In this document: in pieces, positions 36,936 through 45,232 of the stretch
How the letters are laid out: every line of letters starts with the position of its first letter
How positions within the stretch are numbered: position 1 is the first letter of the stretch
Source of the DNA: Thermoleophilia bacterium
GTDB taxonomy: Bacteria; Actinomycetota; Thermoleophilia; RBG-16-64-13
NCBI GenBank assembly: GCA_027493445.1
Contig: JAOSKU010000001.1
Coordinates: 310,001 to 374,000, forward strand
Reading direction: 5' to 3'
DNA length: 64,000 nucleotides
Position numbers and translations under genes: made by a program
The notes under the pieces: model-generated
What the model saw: the letters and a program-made list of their open reading frames with translations, nothing else
What the model was told of the DNA's origin: nothing
Databases searched by the model: none

Positions 36936-38239
36936 TCGCCTTGCCGCTCGCGCCAGTCGTCCTTTCCGCCCTCATGCTGGCCGCGCACTTCCTGCGGTCC
37001 GGGGAGTGGGGGTTGGTCGCCGTCAGTCTGGCCGGACCTATCCTGCTCACGGTCCGCCGTCGCTGGGTCGTGCGCGCCCTGCAGGCTGGGTTGGTCGTGG
37101 GGGCCGCGCTTTGGATACGCATCACCTTCGATCTCATCGGCCTACGGCAGTCCATCGGGGCGGCTTGGGGCCGTATGGCCCTCATCCTGGGGATGGTGGC
37201 CGCCGTCACCGCGGGCGCGGCCCTCATACTGGAGAGTCCGTCGCTGAGGCGTCGTTACTGCCAGAGTCGGGCTTCGAGCGCCGCCAGTGCCGGAGCCTTC
37301 CTGCTGACTTTCGCCGTGCTCACGCCCGTCCAGCTGATGGTCGATCCCCCCGGACTCCTGCTCGAGCGGTTCGTTCCCACCGCCGGATGGCTCGAGATCC
37401 TGGGCCTGTCGGTGTACGCCGCCTGGCTGGTGGAGAGGATGCTTGACCCGGCCCGCTCGCCCAGTTTGAGGCGCCGGGTCTGGCTGCTCTTCTCCCTCGT
37501 CTTCTTCGGCCAGCTGGCTGTGGGGTTGGCCGGCATCGACCGCTTCCTCATGACCGGCAAGCTGCACCTACCGGTGCCCGCTTTGATCGTGGCGGGACCC
37601 ATCTTCCGAGGGAACGGGTTCTTCATGCCGATTCTCTTCACGACCACCGTGGTTCTGGTGGGGTCCGCGTGGTGCAGCCACCTGTGCTACATCGGGGCTT
37701 GGGACGACGTGGCCGCGCGGGCCGTCAAGCGGCCGAGCGTCATCCTTCGTTGGCGGCGAAAAGCGCAGTTCGGCATCCTGGGGCTGGTGGTGGGCGCCGC
37801 GGTGCTCCTGCGGCTCGTTGGAGCGCCCTGGCAGCCGGCCCTGGGGTTGGCGGCCGCCTTCGGGTTGGGCGGCCTGGCCATCATGGCCCTCTGGTCTCGG
37901 CGATCCGGAGTGATGACCCACTGCAGCCTGTACTGTCCCCTGGGGGTCGTCTCCACGGTATTAGGAAGGATCAACCCTTTCCGAGTGCGGATCGGCGACA
38001 GCTGCACCGACTGTGGCGCCTGCCGGCCGGCCTGCCGCTACGACGCCCTCGGCAAGGTCGACATCGCCCGCCGGCGTCCGGGACCGTCATGCACGCTTTG
38101 CGGGGACTGCGTGAGCCGCTGCCGTGACGGGCAAATCGGGTACCGCTTCCCAGGCTTGAGCGCCTGGCAGGCGCGGGCCGTGTTCCTGGTGCTGGTGGTG
38201 AGTCTGCACGCCGCTTTCTTGGGGGTCGCGCGCATCTGA
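36932..38239 (+). CDS. Membrane-bound polyferredoxin (NapH/MauN-like)
   Basis: The 435-residue protein has about eight membrane helices, a conserved region with WCSHLCYIGAWD and HCSLYCPLGVVS, and two 4Fe-4S motifs (CTDCGACRPAC and CTLCGDCVSRC). NapH-type proteins pass electrons from the quinone pool to periplasmic or cytoplasmic partners. No terminal reductase gene is next to it, so its partner is unknown. Control by the adjacent Rrf2 regulator suggests a response to nitric oxide, redox or iron-sulfur status. Confidence 0.82.
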   Translation: MIALPLAPVVLSALMLAAHFLRSGEWGLVAVSLAGPILLTVRRRWVVRALQAGLVVGAALWIRITFDLIGLRQSIGAAWGRMALILGMVAAVTAGAALILESPSLRRRYCQSRASSAASAGAFLLTFAVLTPVQLMVDPPGLLLERFVPTAGWLEILGLSVYAAWLVERMLDPARSPSLRRRVWLLFSLVFFGQLAVGLAGIDRFLMTGKLHLPVPALIVAGPIFRGNGFFMPILFTTTVVLVGSAWCSHLCYIGAWDDVAARAVKRPSVILRWRRKAQFGILGLVVGAAVLLRLVGAPWQPALGLAAAFGLGGLAIMALWSRRSGVMTHCSLYCPLGVVSTVLGRINPFRVRIGDSCTDCGACRPACRYDALGKVDIARRRPGPSCTLCGDCVSRCRDGQIGYRFPGLSAWQARAVFLVLVVSLHAAFLGVARI

Positions 38240-38322
38240 GGGCGCGATCCGGTCCTCGCGTGCCTTCGGCCCGAGGTTCCGCTGCCGGTCGAAGCCGACG
38301 TCCGCGGACCCCAAACGGGCGC

Positions 38323-39072
38323 TCAGAGTTCGATGCCCAGAGCGGCCAGTTCGGCTTCGACCAAGGAGTCCCACTCGCGGTTGGCCAGAGGATTGGCCGG
38401 GCTGGGATGGGTGATGCGGCCGATCTCGACGGAGGTGCCTTCGAGGGCGGCGCGGGCCCGCTCCTCGGCGAAACGCCCGATGCCCACCACCAGCCGGGGC
38501 TGAAGCAGCCGGACCGTGCGGGCCAGAGCCCGGTCGCAGGCGGCGAACAGCGTCACGCGCTCCGCGGCCGGCAGTCTATCGGGCGTGCGGTTGCGGCCGC
38601 TCTCTTCCAAGAAAGCCAGCGGGCAGTAGTTGGCCACGAAGAATCGGGCGAAGAAACGCTCGGGTGTTCCGAAGACGCGGCGAGCCCAGCCCCAGAGCCG
38701 CCGGCCGCTCACCTCGCTCCGCGTGCAGGCGAAGCCCAGCACCGGCCGTTTGGGGTGCTCGCCGGGCGGCCGATCGACCCTGCCCTCGATGCCCAACCAA
38801 TCGTGCACGGCTTGGATCTCGCCGAAAGGGACCCCGGTCTGGACCATGCCCCAGGGACCGGGGTTCATCCCCAGCAGGACGACCTCGCGGGGAGGCCGGC
38901 CGTAGCGACGCAGGTAGGCGTGGTGAGGCTCCCGGGCGTACTCCAGCGGGTTGTACACGTGAGCCACCGGGGGGTCGAAGTGCAGAGTGGCCAGCTCTGC
39001 CGCCAGGTCGTTGGCGATGGTGACGAGATCGACGGTCAACGGGCGGCCGGCCGAGCGCGGCTGGAGAAGCAC
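38323..39072 (-). CDS. SMUG1-type (family 3) uracil-DNA glycosylase
   Basis: The protein is clearly related to vertebrate SMUG1. It shares NPLEYAREPHHAYLRRYG, the active-site motif LGMNPGPWGMVQTGVPFGE, GEHPKRPVLGF, SEVSGRRLWGW and the HPSPANP loop. It removes uracil and oxidised pyrimidines from DNA. The frame continues upstream to 39387 but that part is dispersed repeat and not protein-like, so the start was put at GTG 39072 (249 residues); TTG 39039 is also possible. The long gap to lysR (39073-39450) is mostly repeat. Confidence 0.9.
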   Translation of the reverse strand: MLLQPRSAGRPLTVDLVTIANDLAAELATLHFDPPVAHVYNPLEYAREPHHAYLRRYGRPPREVVLLGMNPGPWGMVQTGVPFGEIQAVHDWLGIEGRVDRPPGEHPKRPVLGFACTRSEVSGRRLWGWARRVFGTPERFFARFFVANYCPLAFLEESGRNRTPDRLPAAERVTLFAACDRALARTVRLLQPRLVVGIGRFAEERARAALEGTSVEIGRITHPSPANPLANREWDSLVEAELAALGIEL

Positions 39073-39134
39073 CGGGACGAAGAGCCGGTTACCGCCGCCT
39101 TCATGTGGGCTACGTAGGCCGGACGCCCGCCATC

Positions 39135-39425
39135 GCGGTGGCCGCACCGGCCAGCGCGGCGGCGTGTCCTCGGTCGCGCCCGTAGCTCTGCTCCGCCCGC
39201 TCCCTGCGTCCGGGGAGCTCGTTTCACAACGAAGCCTTGGCGGCCGCGGCCGCACTGGGCGGCGCGATGCGGTGTCCTCAGTCCCGTCCGTAGCTCCGCT
39301 ACGCCCGCTCCCTGCGTCCTGGCCTCGCCCGCGCCCATCGCGACCTGACCGCGAAGCGTCATTGCGAAACGAGCTCTGGCCTCGCACGCGCCCATCGCAT
39401 CCTGACGGCGAAGCATCGTTCTTGG
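39135..39425 (+). repeat. Composite dispersed repeat, modules A-A-B-B
   Basis: Two A modules (around 39135 and 39230) are followed by two B modules ending near 39425, in the same A-A-B-B order as the copy after zwf. The terminal inverted repeats are not recognisable here. The copy lies at the 3' end of lysR and upstream of the SMUG1 gene, and its reading frames extend the apparent N-terminus of SMUG1. Confidence 0.82.
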
Positions 39426-39450
39426 GCTGTGGAAGCCGAGCGGCATCGGC

Positions 39451-40371
39451 TCAGGGGCACTTCCGCTCGTTCTCGAGCCCGCTGAGAAAGTCGAGGAAGG
39501 AGCGGACGGCCGGCGAGCGATACCCTTCCTTGGGTACCACCAGGTCGATGTTGATGGCCAGGCCTTCGCCGGCGAAGGAGACGGCCTTGAGCGTGCCCGC
39601 ACGCAGCTCTTCCTCCACCGAGATGCGGGTGAGGATGCTGACCGCCGCCCCTTTGAGGATGAGGTCCTTGATGAAAGGCACGCTGCCGGCTTCGAGCATC
39701 ACGTTGAGCTCGGCGCCGTGCTCCTCAGCGTGCGCCAGGATCACCCGGCGGATGCCCGAGCCCCGCTCGCGCAGCAGTAGCGGCAGGGGGGCGATCTCCT
39801 CGATGGTGATGTGCGAGCGCCCGGCCAGGGGGTGGTCGGCAGGCACGACGAAGACCACCTCGTCGCGCGGGTGTCCGGGGAAGGGGATGATCTCGAGCCG
39901 CTCGTCGTAGGCCACCCGCCCGACGATGGCCAGGTCGTTGCGGCCGTAGAGCACGCTCAGCGCCATCTCCTCCGAGCTGCCCTCGTCGAGCTGGATACGC
40001 AGCTGGGGACACCGCTCCTGGAAGCGGAGCACGTAGCTGGGCATGAGGACGCGAGCCCAGGTCTTGGTGGTGCCGATGCGCAGCACGCCGTGCGGATGGA
40101 CCTTCAGGTTGAGCATGGCCTGGTCGGCCTCGAAAGCCAGGATCATGATGCGCTCGGCGTAGGAGTAGAGCATGGCCCCCGCCTCGGTCAGGGCCAGCTG
40201 CTTGCGCTCCCGGGTGAACAGCCGGGTGCCGTAGTGGCGCTCCAGTGAATCCACCTGCATGGTAACTGCCGGTTGAGTGACGAACAGCTCTTCGGCCGCC
40301 TTGGTGAAGCTCAGGTGGCGGGCCACATAGTAGAAGACTTTGAGCTGCTTCAGGTTGAGGTCGAAGTGCAT
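39451..40371 (-). CDS. LysR-family transcriptional regulator
   Basis: The 306-residue protein has an N-terminal LysR winged helix (LKVFYYVARHLSFTKAAEELFVTQPAVTMQVDSLE) and a periplasmic-binding-like effector domain. RLFTRERKQLALTEAGAML is typical of the family and close to CysB/CbbR-like members. ATG 40371 was preferred. Its target is not clear: no divergent structural gene lies next to it, because the upstream side is repeat and insertion-sequence debris. Confidence 0.9.
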   Translation of the reverse strand: MHFDLNLKQLKVFYYVARHLSFTKAAEELFVTQPAVTMQVDSLERHYGTRLFTRERKQLALTEAGAMLYSYAERIMILAFEADQAMLNLKVHPHGVLRIGTTKTWARVLMPSYVLRFQERCPQLRIQLDEGSSEEMALSVLYGRNDLAIVGRVAYDERLEIIPFPGHPRDEVVFVVPADHPLAGRSHITIEEIAPLPLLLRERGSGIRRVILAHAEEHGAELNVMLEAGSVPFIKDLILKGAAVSILTRISVEEELRAGTLKAVSFAGEGLAINIDLVVPKEGYRSPAVRSFLDFLSGLENERKCP

Positions 40372-40421
40372 GGAGCCAGTGTAGGCCACGGCCGCGCCGA
40401 TGTTAAGGGAGCGGCCCGATG

Positions 40422-40537
40422 CTCTGGCTTCGCCCGCGCGCAGCGTCCTGGCGGCGAAGCGTCATTCCGAAACGAGCTCTGGCCTCGGCCGCATTCATCA
40501 CGTCCTGGCGGCGAATGGTCATTATGAAATGAGTTCT
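40422..40537 (+). repeat. Dispersed repeat, two B modules
   Basis: Two diverged 57-base B modules, with GGCGGCGAAGCGTCATT and the weaker GGCGGCGAATGGTCATT, lie upstream of lysR. They end directly at the inverted repeat of an insertion-sequence remnant. Confidence 0.7.
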
Positions 40538-40539
40538 AT

Positions 40540-40957
40540 GGGGGTATCCACTTAACCGGAGGAATCCAGGTTGGCAGTTCTCCACGGGCGGTTCGCTGGA
40601 GGGCGCTCCAAGCTCGGCGGGCGCCCGCGCGCCTGCGGTGGCGCGGGCGGTACTGCCCGGGGCTGCGGGCTGGCGATGAGGTCCCGGTAGCGCCCCGGCT
40701 CGTGGGCGACGGCGAGATCGAGCACCCGGTAGAACACCATCCCGCGGCTGCGCGAGCGGCGGCGGTTGAAGCGGAACACGAACTCAATTCAGGTAGCTGG
40801 CCAAGTGCGCGTCGTTCACCGAGCCCTGATGGGTGCCCAGCAGCCACCGCTCGGCCAGCGAGGCGACCCGGTGCCAAGCGGGCAGCAAATCGTCAGGGTC
40901 CTCCCCGCGAACCCGGGCGGCGCGCTGGCTGCGCCGGTCGTGGGCATAACCGAGCTA
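40540..40957 (-). mobile_element. Truncated IS1595-family element
   Basis: The left end GGGGGTATCC-ACTTAACCGG resembles the 24-base terminal repeat of the full element next to it. Reading the minus strand gives the C-terminal part of the same transposase family (LGYAHDRRS, VRGEDPDDLLPAWHRVASL, HQGSVNDAHLASYLN, FRFNRRRSRSRGMVFYRVLDL), with a one-base insertion at the LNEFVF position. The copy is cut where the intact element begins and is clearly diverged from it. Confidence 0.8.
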
Positions 40958-42069
40958 GGGGGTATCCATTTAACCGGAGCTGGGCAATCTTGGGCCAATG
41001 GACTACCCTCGTGCCGGTACGCACTACCCAGGCTCCACGGGCGACTTCCACACCTGGTTCTCGACCGACGCTGACTGCCTCGACTACCCAGGGTGGTTGC
41101 GATGGCCGAGGGGGTTCGTCTGCCCCGAGTGCGGCCACCACGGCGGTCGGCGCCTGGGCGACGGCCGGTTCGAGTGTGTGGGGTGTGGTTCCCGCACGTC
41201 GGTCACAGCCGGCACGATCTTCGACCGCACTCGGACGCCCCTGACGGTATGGTTCATGGCTTGCTGGCTTCTCGCCACTGGCAAGGATGGGATCTCGGCC
41301 TTGAGTCTGAAGCGGATGCTTGAGATCGGCTCCTACCAGACGGCCTGGGCCATGCTCCACCGCCTGCGGTCGGTGTTGGTGCGCCCCGGCCGTGAGCGGC
41401 TCAGGGGGAAGGTGGAGGTGGACGAGACCTACATCGGCGGCGAAGAACCGGAGCTACCGGGCGGCCGAGCCCCAGGCAAGAAGGTCCTGATCGGCATCGC
41501 GGTTCCAGGTCCGGGAGCCAAGAGGGATCGGGCGGTGCAGGATGGCGCCGCTCGTGGACGCGTCCGCCGCCTCGCTGCACCGCTTCGTGGCCGACCACGT
41601 CGAGCCGGGCTCGACGGCCATCACCGACGGCTGGATGGGCTACCACGGGCTCACCAAGCTCGGTTACTTCCACGATCGACGCAGCCGGCGCGCGGCCCGT
41701 GCCCGCGGAGACGATCCCACCAAGCTCCTGCCCGCCGTCCACCGGGTGGCCTCGCTGAGCAAGCGCCGGTTGTTGGGCACCCACCAGGGTTCCGTCGATG
41801 CAGCGCACATGGTGGGCTATCTCAACGAGTTCGTGTTTCGATTCAACCGGCGTACCTCCCGGAGTCGCGGGATGGTCTTCTACCGGGTCCTGCAACTGGC
41901 CGTCGTCCACGCACCAGTGCGGTACGACGATCTCATTGCCAGCCGCCGCCCCCGGGCCGTAACGTCTGTTCCCCCGCGCAAACGGGGCCGGCCGCCGAGC
42001 CTTGAGCGACCGCCTGCGCGCCGCCCGTGGCGAAGCATCGGGCATAGCTCCGGTTAAATGGATACCCCC
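40958..42069 (+). mobile_element. IS1595-family insertion sequence, complete ends
   Basis: Perfect 24-base terminal inverted repeats, beginning GGGGGTATCCATTTAACC and running through GGAGCT, lie at 40958-40981 and 42046-42069, bounding 1112 bases. One transposase gene fills it. No target-site duplication is visible: the eight bases on each side differ. This fits insertion into an older element followed by rearrangement. Confidence 0.88.
40998..42057 (+). pseudogene. IS1595 transposase, frameshifted
   Basis: The N-terminal part has a zinc ribbon (CPECGHHGGRR with CVGCGSR) and the catalytic block begins with VEVDETYIGGEE. The second half, in another frame, has ITDGWMGYHGL and the HQGSVDAAHMVGYLNEFVFRFNRR region with the third catalytic position. 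One G too many in GGG at 41524-41526 separates them. Removing it gives 352 residues. As the run is only three bases, this may be a true inactivation rather than a base-call error. Confidence 0.85.
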
Positions 42070-42214
42070 TAGGCCTGTAATGGCCTGGGCCACGCAGAGG
42101 GTGACGATCTCGGCGTCGGTGACTTTTCGTCGCGCGTTGCCCGGTTTCTCTGGCAAAAGATCGTCGGCTGTGCAATAAACATGGCGTGCAGAGAGTGTCG
42201 AGGTCGGCGTCCAT
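42070..42214 (-). pseudogene. IS982-like transposase N-terminal fragment
   Basis: On the minus strand, next to the end of the IS1595 element, are DADLDTL and, in a second frame, YCTADDLLPEKPGNARRKVTDAEIVTLCVAQAITGL in parts. This arrangement (DLDTL, ALYxxVDDLL, DAExVTLxVxQAL) resembles the N-terminus of IS982-family transposases. The fragment is cut by the IS1595 element and frameshifted. The downstream half was not found. Confidence 0.55.
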
Positions 42215-42308
42215 CGTGGCCTCCTGGTCGACGGTGTATCAGACACCGCCGATTTCGGCCCCTCTGCTTTCTTTTCCTTGGATAACACGGCAATCTCCGT
42301 GGAATCAA

Positions 42309-42665
42309 TCATCTAGGTGCACCCCTGGCGCCGGAGGAACATGGAGAGAGGTGCCGCGCCCGCGGGATATCCTGCTCCAGATCCACCAGCAGGCGGAGAA
42401 GATCGCAGATGGCCTCCTCCTCCAGGGGGAGGGCACGCAGATTGAGGTGAGCTTCGGCCCGACAAACCACGACCAGATTGAGGGCGTCCCGGCGGTCGGT
42501 CTTACCCTGACCCCCGCGAGGTACCAGGGCGCGATGACCTGGGAGGAGACACCCAGGCTGGCAAGCTGCCTCTGCAGCTTGTAGCCGGTGGGCCCCGGCC
42601 TTGTAGCAGACCCGGAAGCATACCCGGGCAATCCACGTCCATTGTGCGCCCGGGGGACCGGCCAT
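42309..42665 (-). pseudogene. IS110-like transposase fragment
   Basis: Two minus-strand frames together give CYKAGAHRLQ or PTGYKLQRQLASLGVSSQVIAPW, then KTDRRDALNLVVVCRAEAHLNL. These match the central IS110/IS1111 region (CYEAGPTGY, VVAPS and KTDRRDALKLA). Only about 110 residues remain, with a frameshift between the halves. Confidence 0.7.
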
Positions 42666-42700
42666 ACCATAGTGTCTAGGATCGATGGGATTGACTGTGG

Positions 42701-42729
42701 TTGACAGGAGCGTTGGCCCATGCTAGGGT
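42701..42729 (+). promoter_or_regulatory. Strong sigma-70-type promoter for the acyl-CoA cluster
   Basis: TTGACA (42701-42706, perfect -35) is followed after exactly 17 bases by TAGGGT (42724-42729). It is the best promoter match seen in the window. It lies just after insertion-sequence debris and 380 bases before the first SDR gene of a long same-strand run. Confidence 0.65.
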
Positions 42730-42732
42730 GCA

Positions 42733-42766
42733 CTGGGGGATGAATGATGCATCATTCATCCCCCAG
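42733..42766. promoter_or_regulatory. Perfect 34-base palindrome at the predicted transcription start
   Basis: CTGGGGGATGAATGATG is followed with no spacer by its exact complement. It begins four bases after the -10 element, so it covers positions from about -3 to +31 of the predicted transcript. It could be an operator for a dimeric repressor, or form a very stable 5' hairpin in the mRNA. No T-run follows it, so it is not a standard terminator. Confidence 0.6.
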
Positions 42767-42823
42767 GGGGCTGCTATTGGATTTGCCGAATGATCCGGGG
42801 AACCGAAAGGAGACTAGACACTC

Positions 42824-42901
42824 ATGCTGCCCACGGTGGGACGGAGGGGCGTCGTGTGGCTGGAGGAACCCGAGGAACCAACACGCGATCCTTCCCCATA
42901 G
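42824..42901 (+). CDS. Possible 25-residue leader ORF
   Basis: An AAAGGAG ribosome-binding site precedes an ATG by about ten bases. The ORF would encode a 25-residue peptide beginning MLPTVGRRGVVWLEEPEEP. It sits in the 380-base leader between promoter and first SDR gene. It has no recognised similarity. It may be an upstream ORF affecting expression, or chance. The rest of 42767-43111 shows no other gene. Confidence 0.2.
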   Translation: MLPTVGRRGVVWLEEPEEPTRDPSP

Positions 42902-43111
42902 TCCGAGTCGTATGGCAATGAAGAGTTTGCCAAGCCGGTCGGTCCTCCATGTCGAGGCTGCGCCCGCTGCTTCGGCCGAGTGGTTTTCGCGCCACCACTT
43001 AGAACAGATTTGAGCTGAAGCGGGAATAGGGTTGGCCTGGTTCGTCGTTGCGTGGAGCGCAAAGAGGAGACTATATCGCCAGTCGATCTCAAGAGAAGGG
43101 AGGTGTTGGAG

Positions 43112-43873
43112 TTGGCGGGTGAAAAACCGGTCGCACTGGTAACTGGCGCAACGGGCGGAATCGGCAACGCGATCTGTGCCGTGTTGGGACGGTCCGGCTA
43201 TCTGGTGATTGCCGGCTGTCGGAACCGGGAGAAGGGGACAGCCCTTGTCGAGCGTCTTTCGTCCAAGGGATATGCGGCCCAGCCCCTGGTCTGCGACGTT
43301 TCCCACCCCGATGCGGTTGCCGGGGCGTTTCGCGAGCTCGAAGGACTGACGGACCGCCTCGACCTTGTCGTCAACAACGCTGGCTTCAATCGTGCCATGC
43401 CTTTCGAGCAGACCACCCCCGATCAGTGGCAGGATCTGCTGTCAGTCAACCTCCTTGGTCCCCTGGCCGTCTGCTGGCACGCGATTCCGTGGCTCCGCCG
43501 AACGCGGGGCACGATCGTCAACGTGACGTCCGAATCCGGGTTCGCGGGGACGGCGGGCGAGGTGCCCTACTCGGCTGCAAAAGCAGGCCTAACCGCAGTG
43601 ACGAAGGCCCTGGCGCGGGAACTCGCCCGCGACGGTATCCGGGTCAACGCCGTCTCGCCAGGTCCCATTCAGACCGGCATGTTGGAGGACTTGACAGGCG
43701 GTGACCTCGAGGCTTCTAGAGTGCGTGTAGACAAGATGGTTCGGGCGATTCCCATGCGCCGGCTCGGCCGCCCCGAGGAGATTGCCGACGCCGTCGCGTT
43801 CCTAGCCTCCGACAGATCCTCGTTCGTGACCGGCCAGACCATTCACGTTGCCGGCGGGGTCTTGATGTGCTGA
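43112..43873 (+). CDS. Short-chain dehydrogenase/reductase (SDR 1)
   Basis: A 253-residue classical SDR with the cofactor motif TGATGGIGNAI, NNAGFNRAM, the active-site serine in NVTSESGF and the YxxxK pair in PYSAAKAG. The start is a TTG at 43112, chosen because GGGAGG lies eight bases upstream. It leads the catabolic run. It probably oxidises a 3-hydroxyacyl-CoA or a ring hydroxyacyl-CoA; the substrate is inferred from context only. Confidence 0.82.
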   Translation: MAGEKPVALVTGATGGIGNAICAVLGRSGYLVIAGCRNREKGTALVERLSSKGYAAQPLVCDVSHPDAVAGAFRELEGLTDRLDLVVNNAGFNRAMPFEQTTPDQWQDLLSVNLLGPLAVCWHAIPWLRRTRGTIVNVTSESGFAGTAGEVPYSAAKAGLTAVTKALARELARDGIRVNAVSPGPIQTGMLEDLTGGDLEASRVRVDKMVRAIPMRRLGRPEEIADAVAFLASDRSSFVTGQTIHVAGGVLMC

Positions 43874-43917
43874 GCACGGTCGGAAACCAGAAAAGTCGAA
43901 AGGAGAGAGGTTAAGTA

Positions 43918-45063
43918 ATGGCGGCAACAGCAACGATCACAGCGACGGACTGGTTGGAGAAGGCCAAGCACCTGGCCAAGACCGAGTTGGTCGAGCTCGG
44001 CGACGAGCTGGAGCGCGCGGATGAGATGTCTGATGAGGTGTGGCAGCGATTGACCGATACGGGCCTGTTGCGGCTGACGCTCAAGAAGGAGTACGGGGGC
44101 GAAGGGCTATCGGAGAGCGACTACTTCCCGATTCTGGAGGTATGCGCCCAGCCCCAGGGAGCGATCCGTATGCTCATCCACGGCGCCAACGGTCTCTGGC
44201 GGATCCTGGACCAGTATGGTTCGGAGGAAATGAAGCGCGCCTACCTACCGCCACTCGCCCACGGCGCCTACAACGTCTTCGTCATCACCGAGCCTGAGGC
44301 GGGTTCCGGGCGTGACATGAAGACCACGGCTCGGCAGACCAAAGACGGCTGGGTCTTGAACGGCCAGAAGCACTGGGCCACTCACGCCGACCGCGCGCAG
44401 GTCTTTTACATTATCGCCAAGAGCGTCGACGAGGACGGCGGGGATCTCGGCTTCTCAGCCTACCTCGTCGAACCAGACCGTCAAGGGCTCACGATGGAAC
44501 ATATGGCGCCGACCATGGGGTGCCGCGGTGTCCGTCACGATCTCCTCACCTTCGCCGACTGCTGGATTCCAACAGAGAACGTGATCGGCAGAGTCGGACA
44601 GGGGCTGGACATCGCTTTCCGCGGCTTCCTCGACCTTAGCCGCCTGTCGATCGCCAACTGTTGCGTCGGGGTGGCTCAGGCAGCACTCGAGGAGGCCGTG
44701 GCCTTCGCCCGCGAACGGGTGACCTTCGGAAAGCCGATCGCGAGCCGCCAGTATATCCAGGGGCGGCTGGCCGAGGCGGCGACCGACGTGCACGCCGGAC
44801 GGTTGATGGTGCAGGATGCCGCTCGGAAATACGATGCTGGTCAGACAATCACACGGGAAGCAGCGATGGCCAAGTTCTTCTGCCTCGAAATGGGAGGGCG
44901 TGTAACCGACCACGCCATCCGGACCCTGGGCGGGCTGGGATACACCACCGACTATAAGGTCGAGAGGTACTACCGCGACATCCGCGGGATGTGGTTCGAG
45001 GAGGGGACGGCGGAGATCCAGAAGACGGTGATCGGCCGTGATGTCGTGGAGCGGGGCTGGTAG
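43918..45063 (+). CDS. Acyl-CoA dehydrogenase 1
   Basis: A 381-residue FAD acyl-CoA dehydrogenase with YGGEGLSESDYFPILEVCAQ, the FAD-contacting VITEPEAGSGRDM, the RERVTFGKPI segment and a C-terminal catalytic glutamate in WFEEGTAEIQK. It introduces an alpha,beta double bond and passes electrons to electron-transfer flavoprotein. It is the first of three closely related dehydrogenases in a row. AAGGAG precedes the ATG. Confidence 0.9.
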   Translation: MAATATITATDWLEKAKHLAKTELVELGDELERADEMSDEVWQRLTDTGLLRLTLKKEYGGEGLSESDYFPILEVCAQPQGAIRMLIHGANGLWRILDQYGSEEMKRAYLPPLAHGAYNVFVITEPEAGSGRDMKTTARQTKDGWVLNGQKHWATHADRAQVFYIIAKSVDEDGGDLGFSAYLVEPDRQGLTMEHMAPTMGCRGVRHDLLTFADCWIPTENVIGRVGQGLDIAFRGFLDLSRLSIANCCVGVAQAALEEAVAFARERVTFGKPIASRQYIQGRLAEAATDVHAGRLMVQDAARKYDAGQTITREAAMAKFFCLEMGGRVTDHAIRTLGGLGYTTDYKVERYYRDIRGMWFEEGTAEIQKTVIGRDVVERGW

Positions 45064-45232
45064 TCGAGTGGAGTCCTGGGCTTGGTCCCAATCGAACGAG
45101 AGACGACGAGGAGCGGAAGGACGCCACGCGTGAGACGCATGGCTGAACTACGGAGGGTCAGGCTGATCAGCCCGTCGGCAGGAGCAGCTTGCGCGTCGAT
45201 CGCGCTCTCGTTCCCCGTCGAAGTGGAGTGAG

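Noticed and set aside
40950..42077. Target-site duplication around the complete-ended IS1595 element
   Set aside because: The eight bases on each side do not match, so none can be claimed.
42733..42766. Rho-independent terminator for the upstream insertion-sequence genes
   Set aside because: There is no T-tract after the palindrome in either direction, and it sits right behind a promoter.
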